A DNA stretch of 64,000 nt from Candidatus Bathyarchaeota archaeon (GCA_018396725.1 JAGTRC010000008.1:1-64000), one strand, 5' to 3'; positions 24,677-35,018 are shown, counted from the stretch's first letter. The notes: generated by a model from the letters alone, not told the origin. A program made the numbers and translations.

Positions 24677-27600
24677 CTCCTTCTGATCCCTATATGGAAA
24701 GCCTTCCCATCTATCGTCCATTCCTTCTCGAAATATCCTTCCCTCCTCCCCTGGGGCTCCTGGGTTAAGGTCACCTCCCGCGCCCTAACCTCCTCGGCTA
24801 TATACGGCGTGTATTCTCTAAGCCATTCGCACTCCTCCTCGCCGGGCACGATTATGTAGAGATCTATGAATGCATCTACCGGTAGATCCATGATCCGCCT
24901 CATCTCCTGGATGCGCCTCACAACATCTCTAGCTAACCCTTCACGTCTAAGATCATCGGTTAATCTGCTGTCCACGTAAACTCTCCCCCCATCGAACTCC
25001 CCCCTGGCGAATCCCTCGGGCATCTCCTCTATCAAGCTGATCATCTCTGGAGTTATACGGATCCGCTCCCCCTCAACCTCTAATTCGTAGAATCCCCCCT
25101 CCCTTATGCTCTTTAGAACCCGTGTTCCGTCGGATCCCCTAATGGCCTCGCCTATCCTAGCGGCTTTATCCTTAAAGAGGGGTCCTAGGGATCTGAAGTT
25201 AGGGATGGCCCTCACCCTTTTTATGGCCTCCTCATCCTTAACGTCGGGGCATCTAAGGGACTTAGCATTTGCAGCTTCAAGTATCACATCTATAAGTTTG
25301 TGTATAGCCCTCCTCGCTTTGGAATCTTCGGTGAAGACTATGAGTTCCCTAACGGGCTGCCTCAACTTTAATTTGAGGCTTTGCCTCGCGCTCATGACAG
25401 CCGATACCACTTTCCTGGCGATGGCCATCTCCTCCTCCAGGTCGTCGTCTATCCATTCGAGATGGGCTTCAGGCCATCCAACCATGTGAATGCTCTCCGG
25501 GGGCTCCCTCACGGCGGGGGATATTATGGACCTATATGCAGCCTCAGTCAGGAAAGGGATGAATGGAGCAGCTATGGAGATCCAGTCCCTTAACGCGTGA
25601 AAGAGCGCTTTATAGGCTGCGAGTTTTTCGGGGCTCTCCTTCTCGAGCCAGAAACGTCTTCTAACCAGGCGGATGTACCAGTGGCTTAGATCCTCCACTA
25701 TGAAGTCCCTTATGAGCCGCGCCGCCTCATGGATCTCGTAGCCCTCCATGGCCTTAGTTACATCGGCCTTAAGCCTCTCTATCCTAGACAGGAGCCACCT
25801 ATCCTCGACGCGCATATGTTCAAGTAAGCCTTCTATGGGCCAATCCTCAGGCTTGAAGCCGTCCAAGTTCATGTATATGCTTGCGAAGGAGAGGACGTTC
25901 CATGCGATTTGGAGATCCCGATATGCATCTTCGACTTTCTCTATTGAGAACCTGAAATCCTCCCATATGGTGCTCTGCAACTCATACAGGCGCAGGGCAT
26001 CTCTCCCATACTTGGATGTGACATCGTGGGGTGATATGAAGTTCCCCAAGGACTTACTCATCTTCTGACCCCTAGGGTCTAGGGTGTGGCCGTGCATAAT
26101 TACAGCTTTGTACGGCGCCCCGTCGAAGCATATTATACTGGTGATGAGTTGGGTGTAGAACCATCCCCTGGTTTGGTCGTGGGCCTCCGTGACAGCATCG
26201 GCGGGCCACCATTCGTTGAATTTCGCATCCTCCTTGGGGTATTCGAGGCTGGCCCATGACGCCACCCCGGAGTCCATCCATACATCAACTATATCCGGAA
26301 CCCTATCCATAATTCCTCCGCACTTGCACCTGAGCCTGATACCGTCCACGCAGTCCCTGTGGAGGTCCGTCACGGGTGGATGGTTCACGGAGCTGGCTTC
26401 AAGCTCTCCGATCGACCCTATAACCCTCGCCGATCCGCACTCGTTACATATCCATATTGGAAGGGGAACCCCCCAGTACCTCTGCCTCGAGATGACCCAA
26501 TCCCTAGCTCCCCTCAGCCAGTCAGCGAACCTCTTGCTCCCAGCCCATTCCGGTACCCATGTAACCTTCATGTTCTCCTCCAATAATCTCTCCTTGAAGG
26601 CCGTTACTTTTATGAACCATTGCTCAGCGGCCCTCATGATTAAGGGTGTTTTACACCTCCAGCAATGAGGATAGGAGTGTACTACTTTAGTGTGGTGTAG
26701 GAGCAGATTTTTGCTTTTGAGGTCCTCTATTATCTCCCGGTCGGCGTCCTTAACGTATCTACCTGAGTATTTACCGGCGGCTTCCGTGAACCGCCCCCTT
26801 TCATCCACCGGCGATACCACAGGCAGGCCGTACTCCAAGCCGACTTCGAAGTCCTCTTCGCCGTGGCCGGGCGCGGAGTGGACGCATCCGGTGCCTTCAC
26901 CCATGGATACGTATTCGCGGCTCAAAACTATTTTATGAGCATTTTTCAGCTCTCTCTGAAGCGGCACTTCATCTATCAAGGGGGGTTCATATTCTAGTCC
27001 TTCAAGCTCCCGTCCTCTGAAGCTCCTCACCACCTTATATGGGATGCCCATCCCCCTGAAAACCGGCTCGCATCTAACCTTGGCCAGAATGTAACGTTCT
27101 CCTTGGGCCTCGGCCTCCACGTACTCCTCATCCGGGTGGACCATCACAGCCACGTTCGAAGGCAGGGTCCATGGGGTAGTCGTCCAAATCAATATATGGG
27201 TTCCCGCCTCGCCCTTCACGGGCATCTTAACGTATATGGAGTGGTCCTCCACATCCCTATACTCATCGGTAACCTCATAGCCCGCTAGGGCTGTCTCGCA
27301 TCGAGGACACCAATGGACAACCCTTAAACCCTTCTCCAAGAGGTTTTTCTCATGCGCCCTTTTAATGGTCCACCAGACGGCTTCCATGTACCCGTCGCGC
27401 AGGGTTAGATATGGATCAGCCCAATCCATCCATACGCCTAAATCCCTGAATATCCTGGTTTGTTCTTCGACATTCTCCATGGCGTAACTTTTACACTTGG
27501 AGATGAACTCCGAGACCCCTATTTTATCCTCTATATCCTTCTTGCTTTTTAGACCGAGGCTCTCCTCCACTTTAACCTCGATGGGTAAACCGTGGCAGTC

Positions 27601-27864
27601 GTATCCCGGCTGGTCCCTTACGTCGAATCCCCGCATCCTCCTATACCTGATTATAACGTCTTTCAGAAATTTATTCCACGCCGTCCCGACGTGGGGGGGA
27701 TTCGTAACATAGGGTGGGCCGTCTAAAAAATAGAATTTCAACCCTCCCCTGCGAAGGTTCTTAACCTTTTCATATATCTCGTTTTTATCCCACCACTCCA
27801 GGATTTCAGCCTCTTTTGAGACCGGATCGTAGAGCCTCTCAGCTTTACCGACTACGCCTTGCAA
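24673..27864 (-). CDS. ileS: Isoleucyl-tRNA synthetase
   Basis: Class I synthetase charging tRNA-Ile, 1063 aa. The HIGH signature is HVGT in NPPHVGTAWNKFL (near residue 57) and KMSKS lies in GQKMSKSLGNFIS (near 600). The editing domain (about 190-400) and zinc-binding clusters (CPRCETALAGYEV; CNECG with CKCGG) are visible, and the C-terminal third is the anticodon-binding region of the archaeal/eukaryotic type. It overlaps the following NAD-kinase-like gene by 4 bases. Confidence 0.96.
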   Translation of the reverse strand: MQGVVGKAERLYDPVSKEAEILEWWDKNEIYEKVKNLRRGGLKFYFLDGPPYVTNPPHVGTAWNKFLKDVIIRYRRMRGFDVRDQPGYDCHGLPIEVKVEESLGLKSKKDIEDKIGVSEFISKCKSYAMENVEEQTRIFRDLGVWMDWADPYLTLRDGYMEAVWWTIKRAHEKNLLEKGLRVVHWCPRCETALAGYEVTDEYRDVEDHSIYVKMPVKGEAGTHILIWTTTPWTLPSNVAVMVHPDEEYVEAEAQGERYILAKVRCEPVFRGMGIPYKVVRSFRGRELEGLEYEPPLIDEVPLQRELKNAHKIVLSREYVSMGEGTGCVHSAPGHGEEDFEVGLEYGLPVVSPVDERGRFTEAAGKYSGRYVKDADREIIEDLKSKNLLLHHTKVVHSYPHCWRCKTPLIMRAAEQWFIKVTAFKERLLEENMKVTWVPEWAGSKRFADWLRGARDWVISRQRYWGVPLPIWICNECGSARVIGSIGELEASSVNHPPVTDLHRDCVDGIRLRCKCGGIMDRVPDIVDVWMDSGVASWASLEYPKEDAKFNEWWPADAVTEAHDQTRGWFYTQLITSIICFDGAPYKAVIMHGHTLDPRGQKMSKSLGNFISPHDVTSKYGRDALRLYELQSTIWEDFRFSIEKVEDAYRDLQIAWNVLSFASIYMNLDGFKPEDWPIEGLLEHMRVEDRWLLSRIERLKADVTKAMEGYEIHEAARLIRDFIVEDLSHWYIRLVRRRFWLEKESPEKLAAYKALFHALRDWISIAAPFIPFLTEAAYRSIISPAVREPPESIHMVGWPEAHLEWIDDDLEEEMAIARKVVSAVMSARQSLKLKLRQPVRELIVFTEDSKARRAIHKLIDVILEAANAKSLRCPDVKDEEAIKRVRAIPNFRSLGPLFKDKAARIGEAIRGSDGTRVLKSIREGGFYELEVEGERIRITPEMISLIEEMPEGFARGEFDGGRVYVDSRLTDDLRREGLARDVVRRIQEMRRIMDLPVDAFIDLYIIVPGEEECEWLREYTPYIAEEVRAREVTLTQEPQGRREGYFEKEWTIDGKAFHIGIRRR

Positions 27865-27983
27865 CGGCCTCCATCCCTTTCCAACCTGAGCGATTGACTG
27901 ATACAGCTTCTACGAGGACTTCTAGATTAAAAACTTTTTAGGGGGGAGAGTCCTCAATCTAAGGCTGGGATTGGTGGCTGTAT

Positions 27984-30728
27984 ATGTCATCTCGGGGATC
28001 CACATGGGCCAGCTTATCAGGGGAGTTAAGCCGCGAAAAGCTCGCAGAGCGCCTAGGAGCATTGAAGGATTGGCTTGCCTCGATGCCGAGGGCTCCAACG
28101 CTCGAATATCTACTCCTAGGATTGATCGTGGCCTTAGCCGCTATGCTCAGGGCTCTCCCCATGAGGTGGGGCATATTCCTCTCGGAATTCGACCCTTACC
28201 AACAGTATAGGATGGCGGAACATATCCTGAACCATGGGTTCTCCTCATGGTTCACATGGCACGATCATATGAGCTGGTATCCATGGGGGAGGGAAACACC
28301 AATTACGAATTATCCGGGGGTAGCCTTTACGGCAGCCATAACTTACAGGGCCCTCAAGGCATTGGGTTTGGAACTAACTTTACTTCAATGGTGCATAATC
28401 TTCCCAATAGTCTTCGGATCGCTAACATGCGTGGCAGCTTACCTTCTGGGGAGGGAGATAGGAGGAGGTGGAGTAGGACTATTTTCGGCTCTCCTACTAG
28501 CTTTCAGCTCATCCCACATAAATAGAACCTCCCTAGGATTCTTCGACGATGAGACCATCGGAATATTCCTGATGCTCCTCTTCTTCACGTTCTTTCTGAA
28601 GGCTTCTTCAAGGGAGGCCACCATAAGAACCGTTGTAAATTATTCGTTGCTTGCAGGTCTATCGCTAGGATACCTGGCTGCTTCCTGGGGGGCCTTCCGA
28701 TATCCATTAGGGCTGGCAGCCCTGTACAGCGCGGTCATGGTGTTCCTCCGGAGAGGTGGAAGGAACCTCCTTTTAACCTATGGTATCGCCTTTGGGACGG
28801 CTCTAATGGCGATGTTCCAGATACCGAGGCTGGGATACGTCTTCCTGAAGGAATTGACTATCCTGGCGATAATAGGGGTGTTCGTACTGTTGGCGGTCTC
28901 CGAGGCCTCCAAAATTATAAAAACTGAGCTGGGTAAGGCCGCTATGGTCTTAACGATAATAGCCGTTTTAGCGGCCGCAGGCTACTTACTACTCCGGATG
29001 GGGATTATATCCTCATTAGAGGGCAAGTTCTCCGCAGTTTTAAATCCAGGTATTAGGGTGGCTATGCCCCTGGTGGAATCGGTGGCGGAGCATAGGCCTG
29101 GAACCTGGGCATCCATCTTCTATGAATTCGGCGCCTTAATATTCCTGGGTACATTCGGGTTCTATTTTACGGCGAGGAGTGGAAGGCCCGGAGACATATT
29201 CCTCATCTTGTTCGGGTTGACATCCGCCTATTTCGCCTCATCCTTCGTTAGATTAACTCTCCTAATGTCGCCTGCGTTCGCGATCCTCTCGGCCATGGCC
29301 ATAAACGAGTTGGCGAAGCCCTCCCTCAGCCTCCTCAAGGAAAAGGTCGCTCTACCTAGGCGGAAAGTCATCGCGAGGGTCGGCAAAGAATACGGTGTGG
29401 CAGGCATCATGATAATACTAATAGCGTTGATGCCCACGTTCTATTATGCCACTAGATCCGCCTACTCCCCCACCACGATAGCGACCTCAAGCATACCAGT
29501 GGCACCATCTGGAGATGAAGTCGTAAAATACCAGGATTGGCTCCACGCCCTCCTCTGGATGCGAAACAATCTTCCCGACGATGCGGTGGTGATGTCCTGG
29601 TGGGATTACGGGTACTGGATCACGGCGATCGCCGACAAGAGGTCCTTAGCCGATAACGGCACGATAAACGCGACGCAGATAGCCGTGATCGCATGTACAT
29701 TTCTGTCCAATGAAACGTGGGCCATACCCATAATGAAGCGATATAACGTAACCCATGTAGCGATCTTCGTAACCTGGACGAGGGATGAGAAGGGGGGAAT
29801 ACGCTACTACGGCTACGGAGAGGACAATAAATGGTATTGGATGGCTAAAATAGGAAACGGTACAAGCATAGGGGATTTAACCTTCCACTTCTATCAGAGA
29901 AGGCTCGAGGATGAAGTAAGGTTTACCCGCATAGTCTCCTCAGGCGGCAAGATGCTCGCAAACGATACAATAGCGGGCAAATCGGGGATAGCCGATACCA
30001 CCATCCTTGGAAAGATGATCATGATGGGGATATCGCCTGGAAGCACTGAAAGCGATTATTTAGAGAACGTCTTTACATCAGCTAACCGGTTCGTCCTAGT
30101 GTACAAGGTATTATACCTGAAAACCGCCAATTTAACGCTTGAATTATCTCCTAAATCCATCACCTATGGAGAATCCATCGCCGCCCTAGGTCAACTAAAG
30201 AGCCCTGAAGGTGAGCCGATCCCGGGAAAGGAGGTAATAGTAGAATCCCTCCGGCAAGGAGCCACCACATGGGAGGAGATCACAAGGGTGAACACGAGCC
30301 GGAATGGTACATATCTGGTCACCTGGAACCCCCAAGCGGGAAACTACAGCATAAGGGCGAGGTGGCCTGGCGAGAAAGGCGCATATACGGAATCCATAAG
30401 CCCACTCCAGCAACTCACCGTGAACAGGTCAAGTGCAGGGATCACCTGCGAACTATCGAATTCAACCATAACCATAGGTGATGAGGTGAGGGTGAGGGTC
30501 GGCTTGTCAATACCTACAAACGAGGGAAATGTAACCCTACAGTATAGGGTAGAGGATGGCGAGTGGACCCCCATCAAAGTAGGACTGCTCGAGAATGGAA
30601 CGTATCTTACCACGTGGAGCCCTGAGGCGACGGGTAGAATCGAGGTTAGGGCGGTTTGGAGCGGCGGCTTCAACTATAACCCCGCCGCGAGCGATCCGGT
30701 GGTTCTTGAAGTAAAACCCAAGGAATGA
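27984..30728 (+). CDS. aglB: Dolichyl-phosphooligosaccharide-protein glycotransferase (STT3/AglB)
   Basis: Membrane oligosaccharyltransferase that moves a lipid-linked glycan onto Asn in N-X-S/T sites of exported proteins, 914 aa. The N-terminal half has about 13 membrane helices, with the metal/acceptor Asp in SEFDPYQQYR (near 69) and a DDETIG motif near 192. The catalytic signature WWDYGYW is at 539-545 and a DK-type motif reads TILGKMIMMG near 675. The last 200 residues look like two immunoglobulin-like beta-sandwich modules (each with a GTYLVTWNP/GTYLTTWSP repeat), an extension absent from the shortest AglB proteins. Several NxS/T sequons are present in the outer part. Confidence 0.95.
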   Translation: MSSRGSTWASLSGELSREKLAERLGALKDWLASMPRAPTLEYLLLGLIVALAAMLRALPMRWGIFLSEFDPYQQYRMAEHILNHGFSSWFTWHDHMSWYPWGRETPITNYPGVAFTAAITYRALKALGLELTLLQWCIIFPIVFGSLTCVAAYLLGREIGGGGVGLFSALLLAFSSSHINRTSLGFFDDETIGIFLMLLFFTFFLKASSREATIRTVVNYSLLAGLSLGYLAASWGAFRYPLGLAALYSAVMVFLRRGGRNLLLTYGIAFGTALMAMFQIPRLGYVFLKELTILAIIGVFVLLAVSEASKIIKTELGKAAMVLTIIAVLAAAGYLLLRMGIISSLEGKFSAVLNPGIRVAMPLVESVAEHRPGTWASIFYEFGALIFLGTFGFYFTARSGRPGDIFLILFGLTSAYFASSFVRLTLLMSPAFAILSAMAINELAKPSLSLLKEKVALPRRKVIARVGKEYGVAGIMIILIALMPTFYYATRSAYSPTTIATSSIPVAPSGDEVVKYQDWLHALLWMRNNLPDDAVVMSWWDYGYWITAIADKRSLADNGTINATQIAVIACTFLSNETWAIPIMKRYNVTHVAIFVTWTRDEKGGIRYYGYGEDNKWYWMAKIGNGTSIGDLTFHFYQRRLEDEVRFTRIVSSGGKMLANDTIAGKSGIADTTILGKMIMMGISPGSTESDYLENVFTSANRFVLVYKVLYLKTANLTLELSPKSITYGESIAALGQLKSPEGEPIPGKEVIVESLRQGATTWEEITRVNTSRNGTYLVTWNPQAGNYSIRARWPGEKGAYTESISPLQQLTVNRSSAGITCELSNSTITIGDEVRVRVGLSIPTNEGNVTLQYRVEDGEWTPIKVGLLENGTYLTTWSPEATGRIEVRAVWSGGFNYNPAASDPVVLEVKPKE

Positions 30729-30801
30729 TAAACAGCTAATGTTTTCTCAGATGGGCAGGGGTTCCAAATTTCATGATCACCTTCAACTAAATGATCTTTT
30801 A

Positions 30802-30981
30802 TTATTGGCTGGGTGGATTGGGACGGTCATCCCCGCCCGGTCTTCTCCTATACTTTACGTAACTGTCCTTTGGTGAGAAGCGTGCGGGATGGGGTATGTA
30901 GGTTTCACCGTTACACCTAAGGCAGTTCTCCTTCAACGTATACTCGCCGCACGTTTTACACCGCCGTATTCTCCATCTCAT
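30802..30981 (-). CDS. H/ACA RNP protein Nop10
   Basis: 59-aa zinc-ribbon protein of the pseudouridylation complex (with Cbf5, L7Ae, Gar1). The sequence begins MRWRIRRCKTCGEYTLKENC, has the second CxxC in CLRCNGE and the conserved HPARFSPKDSY that contacts Cbf5. Its ATG overlaps the TGA of aIF2-alpha (ATGA), the arrangement seen in many archaea. The C-terminal tail is Pro/Asn-rich. Convergent with aglB. Confidence 0.95.
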   Translation of the reverse strand: MRWRIRRCKTCGEYTLKENCLRCNGETYIPHPARFSPKDSYVKYRRRPGGDDRPNPPSQ

Positions 30982-31778
30982 CCTAAACGCCGCCCTTCCC
31001 CATCGTGTTTCTTTATAACGTTTATAGCCTCTTTTACTGCTTCGTTGAGGAGGCTCTCGGCCTCCGGATAACTTCCCGCAACTGCTTCTATCCTATACTT
31101 GGGTGATCCTATGGTATAGGCTCTTATCCTGGCTCTGCGGGGTTTTTTCACCTCCTTAGCCTTCATGAGGCTTTCCTTTATGGCATCTATCCCATCCGGC
31201 GTTATACATGTAAGCTCGATCGTGGCCGTTACCTTAGATTCTTCAAGTTTTATCTTGGCCTTAGCGAGCTCCGCGAGCGCCTGGACCCACTCCTTGGGTA
31301 GCTCCAATCCCCTGAATGCCTTTTCGCCCTCCTCCACGGCCTCTTCCAAAGCCTCGTATACCGAGGCATACTTCGACAATAATTTTTCTTTCAACTCCTC
31401 TAAATTGAAACTTCCCCCCAACTGTTCTGCAGCGGCCTTCAAGATGGAGGAGGCCTTCTTCTCGCGCTTCCATTCAAGCATCTTCTCCACTTTTTCCCTT
31501 CCAGTAACCCTTCTGAGGGAGAGGTCTATCTGTCCACGGCTGGGATCGACCCTTAACACCTTTAGTACTAGCTTCTCCCCCTCCCTAAGGTGATCCTTTA
31601 TGTTCCTAACCCATTTAGTCGATACCTCGGATATGTGGATCAGCCCCTCTTTACCCGGATACTCATCTAGAGAGACGTATGCGCCGTATCCGACTATGCG
31701 CTTCACGGTCCCGATTATTAGGTCTCCAACCTCTGGATACCCGTCTCGCACATCCTCAGGCTCTCGGCTCAATCTCAT
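30978..31778 (-). CDS. Translation initiation factor aIF2 alpha subunit
   Basis: Subunit of the heterotrimeric factor that brings initiator tRNA to the ribosome, 266 aa from the ATG at 31776-31778 (MRLSREPEDVRDGYPEVGDL); longer in-frame starts exist but this one overlaps the S27e stop by 4 bases and fits the family. An S1 RNA-binding domain (about 14-85: GDLIIGTVKRIVGYGAYVSL, GLIHISEVS) is followed by a helical domain and the C-terminal alpha/beta domain that binds the gamma subunit. Confidence 0.95.
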   Translation of the reverse strand: MRLSREPEDVRDGYPEVGDLIIGTVKRIVGYGAYVSLDEYPGKEGLIHISEVSTKWVRNIKDHLREGEKLVLKVLRVDPSRGQIDLSLRRVTGREKVEKMLEWKREKKASSILKAAAEQLGGSFNLEELKEKLLSKYASVYEALEEAVEEGEKAFRGLELPKEWVQALAELAKAKIKLEESKVTATIELTCITPDGIDAIKESLMKAKEVKKPRRARIRAYTIGSPKYRIEAVAGSYPEAESLLNEAVKEAINVIKKHDGEGRRLG

Positions 31779-31969
31779 CTTAACTCCTGCATCGCTTCGC
31801 CCTTTATCCTCGCTTTCCCGCCTGTAGGTTCGGCGAGGGCTTCGTCGCAGACCCTGCACCTTATTAATGTGCTGGCCCTGTTGAAGATTATCTGTTCATT
31901 ACCGCAGCTGCTACATTTAACTCTTAGGAAAAGGCTCCTCGGCCTCGGTATTAAATCGGCCTCCGACAT
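31775..31969 (-). CDS. Ribosomal protein S27e
   Basis: 64-aa small-subunit zinc protein: VKCSSCGNEQIIFNRASTLIRCRVC carries the CxxC...CxxC zinc site (shown here as CSSC and CRVC). It lies 7 bases after L44e and overlaps aIF2-alpha by 4 bases, the conserved archaeal L44e-S27e-aIF2a-Nop10 order. Confidence 0.95.
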   Translation of the reverse strand: MSEADLIPRPRSLFLRVKCSSCGNEQIIFNRASTLIRCRVCDEALAEPTGGKARIKGEAMQELR

Positions 31970-31976
31970 TTCCGTC

Positions 31977-32252
31977 TCACTCGATTTGCAGTTTACTCAG
32001 CCTTTTACCTAGACGGTAGATTATGTATCCGCACTCCTTACATTTCAATTTTAGAAGCTGCTTCTTCGTAGTCTTAGCATGCTTCTTAAGCTCCGGCCAT
32101 TTCTGGCCGCCGTAGCCATGCTTCTCCCTTTCATGCCTTCTAGCCCCCTCGGCTAACGCCCTTTCACGCCCCTTCTTATACAATGAGACCTCATGCTCCA
32201 TGTGCCTTTTGCATCTCGGACAGTACGCGTTGATCTCCTTAGCTATCTTCAT
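31977..32252 (-). CDS. Ribosomal protein L44e
   Basis: 91-aa large-subunit protein. The zinc site is CPRC (near 11) with CKEC (near 74); REKHGYGGQKWPELKKHAK and KLKCKECGYIIYR are the conserved basic segments. First ribosomal gene of the cluster; 54 bases downstream of the GINS gene. Confidence 0.96.
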   Translation of the reverse strand: MKIAKEINAYCPRCKRHMEHEVSLYKKGRERALAEGARRHEREKHGYGGQKWPELKKHAKTTKKQLLKLKCKECGYIIYRLGKRLSKLQIE

Positions 32253-32306
32253 CAGGGTTTCAACCTCTCCGCTTTGTTGAAGCGATATGGAGGACTCCTA
32301 TTTATT

Positions 32307-32882
32307 CTAATCGTTTCCTCCCTCATCCCAGTTAACCCTCACAGCTATACCCCTCTTTATCAATGGATCCGCGTTGCTTGCTGGGAGGGTGGCTAAGTCC
32401 TCGGTTTCGAAGGGGCCGTAGTTCTTGAGGTCGAGCCCCGTGATCTTGGGGAGCGGTTTCAGGAGGCGGAGCAGCAGCTTCCCCTCGCCTTCCTCGCGCC
32501 CCTCCTTTATGCCCTTCTCCGTTTGAGGTTTTAGGCTACCCCCCTCCATTAATGTTTTCTTAAAATTTTCAAGATGTTTCACAGCATCCTTTTCTTCAAC
32601 GGTCAATTTGGATTGATCAGGCATCGCTCCGCCAAGTATTAAAGATTCGAAGATCTTCATGGCCCTCCTCTTCATTAGGTCCAAAAATAACGATTCCGCC
32701 CTCTCGAGCTCCCTCCTCCTGAGCGCACCTTCAATGCCTGAAGCCTCCTCCTGCCCCATGACCTTGAGCCCTTCCAAATATTCCTTGATCTCAGCGTAAA
32801 AATCCTCACATAAAGGCTGAAGCTCCACGCTATTTAATTCTCTATCCCATGCTTCGATGAGCTTCTGGTAAGCTCCTCCCAA
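32307..32882 (-). CDS. GINS complex protein (archaeal Gins51-like)
   Basis: Replication factor that associates with MCM and primase, 191 aa. The alpha-helical domain comes first (about 1-110) and the small beta domain last: YGPFETEDLATLPASNADPLIKRGIAVRV is the diagnostic C-terminal motif. The start is the TTG at 32882, preceded by GGGGGAG about 8 bases upstream. Located directly after priS, consistent with a replisome operon. No second GINS gene is seen in the window. Confidence 0.85.
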   Translation of the reverse strand: MGGAYQKLIEAWDRELNSVELQPLCEDFYAEIKEYLEGLKVMGQEEASGIEGALRRRELERAESLFLDLMKRRAMKIFESLILGGAMPDQSKLTVEEKDAVKHLENFKKTLMEGGSLKPQTEKGIKEGREEGEGKLLLRLLKPLPKITGLDLKNYGPFETEDLATLPASNADPLIKRGIAVRVNWDEGGND

Positions 32883-32907
32883 CCTGTTTCTCCCCCTTTA
32901 TATGACC

Positions 32908-33993
32908 CTAAATTATCGGGTAAGCCCTCCCCTTGCATAATAGTAGGACTGCTGCCTCTATAGGCAACTCAACCTTCACTTTGCTATAGGGGCCGAACTC
33001 CTGGTCCATCAAACGGAATCTGGGGGCCTCCTCCACGTATACCTCGGCTTCACCGCCTTTAATGGCGACAGCATCCTTAAACGGATCGAATAGATCTACC
33101 CTGTTTAAAGGTATTTTGACCACTTTCATACCCGTCTTACTGTTCAGCGTTCCCTCCATCCGGATCAACCTATGTATATCTGTGGTGACGACCGTGTCTA
33201 TTTTGACGGAAACTTCGTTTATGGCCTGTTGGGCTGCTTTGATCCACTGTCTCTTCCCTTTAGGGACCGCATCCTTTGAGCCCAGTTTTCCAAGGATTTT
33301 CCTCATCCAGTTAGGGGCGTCTAAAAAACTATTTTCCCTGCGCAGGTTTAGAAGGCTGAGGTCCACCCCAGTACCAGTGACATAATCCACTATTTCTTTG
33401 CGTTCCTCCCTCCCTAGCGGACTGACCTTATCGCTGATCACGTGGACATGGTATCCCCTGTGGCCGGTGAAGTTGACGTGGAGTTCTTCCTGGGAGAAGC
33501 CGAAATCGTCTGTGAGGAAATCTGTTAGTTTGACGACCTCCCTCTTGGCTGTGTTCAAACATTCCTCGCATATCCAGCTCTCTTCCCGGATTTTGCCTCC
33601 GCATTTGGGGCAGCTCTCCGGTGCATCTCCCACTCCTGCTTTGCCGCAGCCCAAGCACATCCACCTGTCATGCCTCAACTTACAGGGCAAGCTGAGGTGA
33701 TCCGCGTCTATGTCGAAGATTAGATCCGATCCCAGCCATCCCTTTTCATCCATGCCCGCCTCAGGCCTCTCATAATAGGCTGAGGAATGGTACGCGTCGG
33801 CGGGCGTTAAATCGATTATAAATCTTTTTAGCTCCCCCGGATCTTTGAACCCCCTATGCCTCACCATGGTTCTGCCTTTAAATATTATAAAACCAAATTC
33901 CCTTTTACTTATAGATCTAGGAGATATTACGTCATCTATGTTAGTCCTATAATAGTTTGAAAACCACTTCTTTATGAAGTCATCAACTTCCAA
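32908..33993 (-). CDS. priS: DNA primase small (catalytic) subunit
   Basis: Archaeo-eukaryotic primase catalytic subunit, 361 aa, which makes RNA/DNA primers. The catalytic Asp pair is in LIFDIDADHL (D94, D96); a zinc knuckle CLGCGKAG with CPKC and CEEC follows (about 114-146); the SxH-type motif is GHRGYHVHV, and the third carboxylate is in KIDTVVTTDIHRLIRMEGT. It overlaps the end of priL by 11 bases. Confidence 0.95.
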   Translation of the reverse strand: MEVDDFIKKWFSNYYRTNIDDVISPRSISKREFGFIIFKGRTMVRHRGFKDPGELKRFIIDLTPADAYHSSAYYERPEAGMDEKGWLGSDLIFDIDADHLSLPCKLRHDRWMCLGCGKAGVGDAPESCPKCGGKIREESWICEECLNTAKREVVKLTDFLTDDFGFSQEELHVNFTGHRGYHVHVISDKVSPLGREERKEIVDYVTGTGVDLSLLNLRRENSFLDAPNWMRKILGKLGSKDAVPKGKRQWIKAAQQAINEVSVKIDTVVTTDIHRLIRMEGTLNSKTGMKVVKIPLNRVDLFDPFKDAVAIKGGEAEVYVEEAPRFRLMDQEFGPYSKVKVELPIEAAVLLLCKGRAYPII

Positions 33994-35014
33994 ATTTTTT
34001 CACTCGGGCTAAAGCATCCATCTTACGCTTATAGTAGAGTAGAGGATGCCTCATATTACTGCATGTCCCATCGGGATTAGCGCAGAGTCCATGGGTTCTG
34101 AGGGTCGCACACTTCGGCGGCGTATACTTCCTACCCGCCCCTCTGAACCCGCTTATATGCTCCACTTGATAACGCGTCTTTTCCAGATCGAAGTCCGAGG
34201 CCCCACTAAAAAGTTTTAAAACTTCATCGAGCGAAACACCTATGTTCACTAGAAAGGAAGTGAGGGTGAACCTTCCGATATGGGATACATTCCTCCCGGA
34301 TGCCAAGTCTTCGTACAGGGCCTTTATACAAGGGGGGAATGCTGCCAGCGATATCTCTCCACCAGCGACATAGATAGACTCGGATGGCAGAGCCTCACAT
34401 AGCTGCCCTAACTCATCCAACACCGGCTTGATATCATCCCTAAACCGAACTTGAACGCCTCCATTTATCTTCTCCTCGATCCTCCTCCTAACCTCCTCCT
34501 GCAAAAGTCTAGCGCACTCATCTCTAGTTAGGATCACACGCCCGCCCTCAACCCTCCTGTTTGCAAGGCGCCATCTAGACTCTCTTATCCAGATGGAATT
34601 CCTAAGATAATCGGCGAAATGTACTCCAAGGCGGACGGGATCCTCATCCAGCTCCACGAGGTCCCATGAAAATTCCTCAGCTATATCCCTTATAGTGTCC
34701 AGGTCCTCCTCCCTGAGGTACCGGTAAGCACGCTTGGCCTCAGCCAAAGCATACCTCTTTGTCAGGCGATCCTTCCTCAAAGAACCCACTATGAACATCG
34801 CAGCGGGAAACGATAAGAGTTCTATCTCATCCCTCTGACCCCATCCATGAATCTCAGCCCTTCGTATAGCTTGTTCTACCCTTTCTTTCGCCCTATCCAA
34901 TATCGGTGAAAATTGGGGGGTCATCAATTCATCCATTTTGAGGTCTAGATCTTTCACGTATTCCGCAGCCTTTCTCATGAAAGGATACTTCGCCAATTCG
35001 GTTATTGAGGGCAT
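33983..35014 (-). CDS. priL: DNA primase large subunit, Fe-S protein
   Basis: 343-aa regulatory primase subunit. The C-terminal 4Fe-4S domain has its four cysteines in AAFPPC (near 226), PKCATL, HGLC and GTCSN (about 300-325), followed by the conserved MRHPLLYY. The N-terminal half is helical and binds PriS. Starts 4 bases after the PCNA stop. Confidence 0.94.
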   Translation of the reverse strand: MPSITELAKYPFMRKAAEYVKDLDLKMDELMTPQFSPILDRAKERVEQAIRRAEIHGWGQRDEIELLSFPAAMFIVGSLRKDRLTKRYALAEAKRAYRYLREEDLDTIRDIAEEFSWDLVELDEDPVRLGVHFADYLRNSIWIRESRWRLANRRVEGGRVILTRDECARLLQEEVRRRIEEKINGGVQVRFRDDIKPVLDELGQLCEALPSESIYVAGGEISLAAFPPCIKALYEDLASGRNVSHIGRFTLTSFLVNIGVSLDEVLKLFSGASDFDLEKTRYQVEHISGFRGAGRKYTPPKCATLRTHGLCANPDGTCSNMRHPLLYYKRKMDALARVKKFGS

Positions 35015-35018
35015 TCCT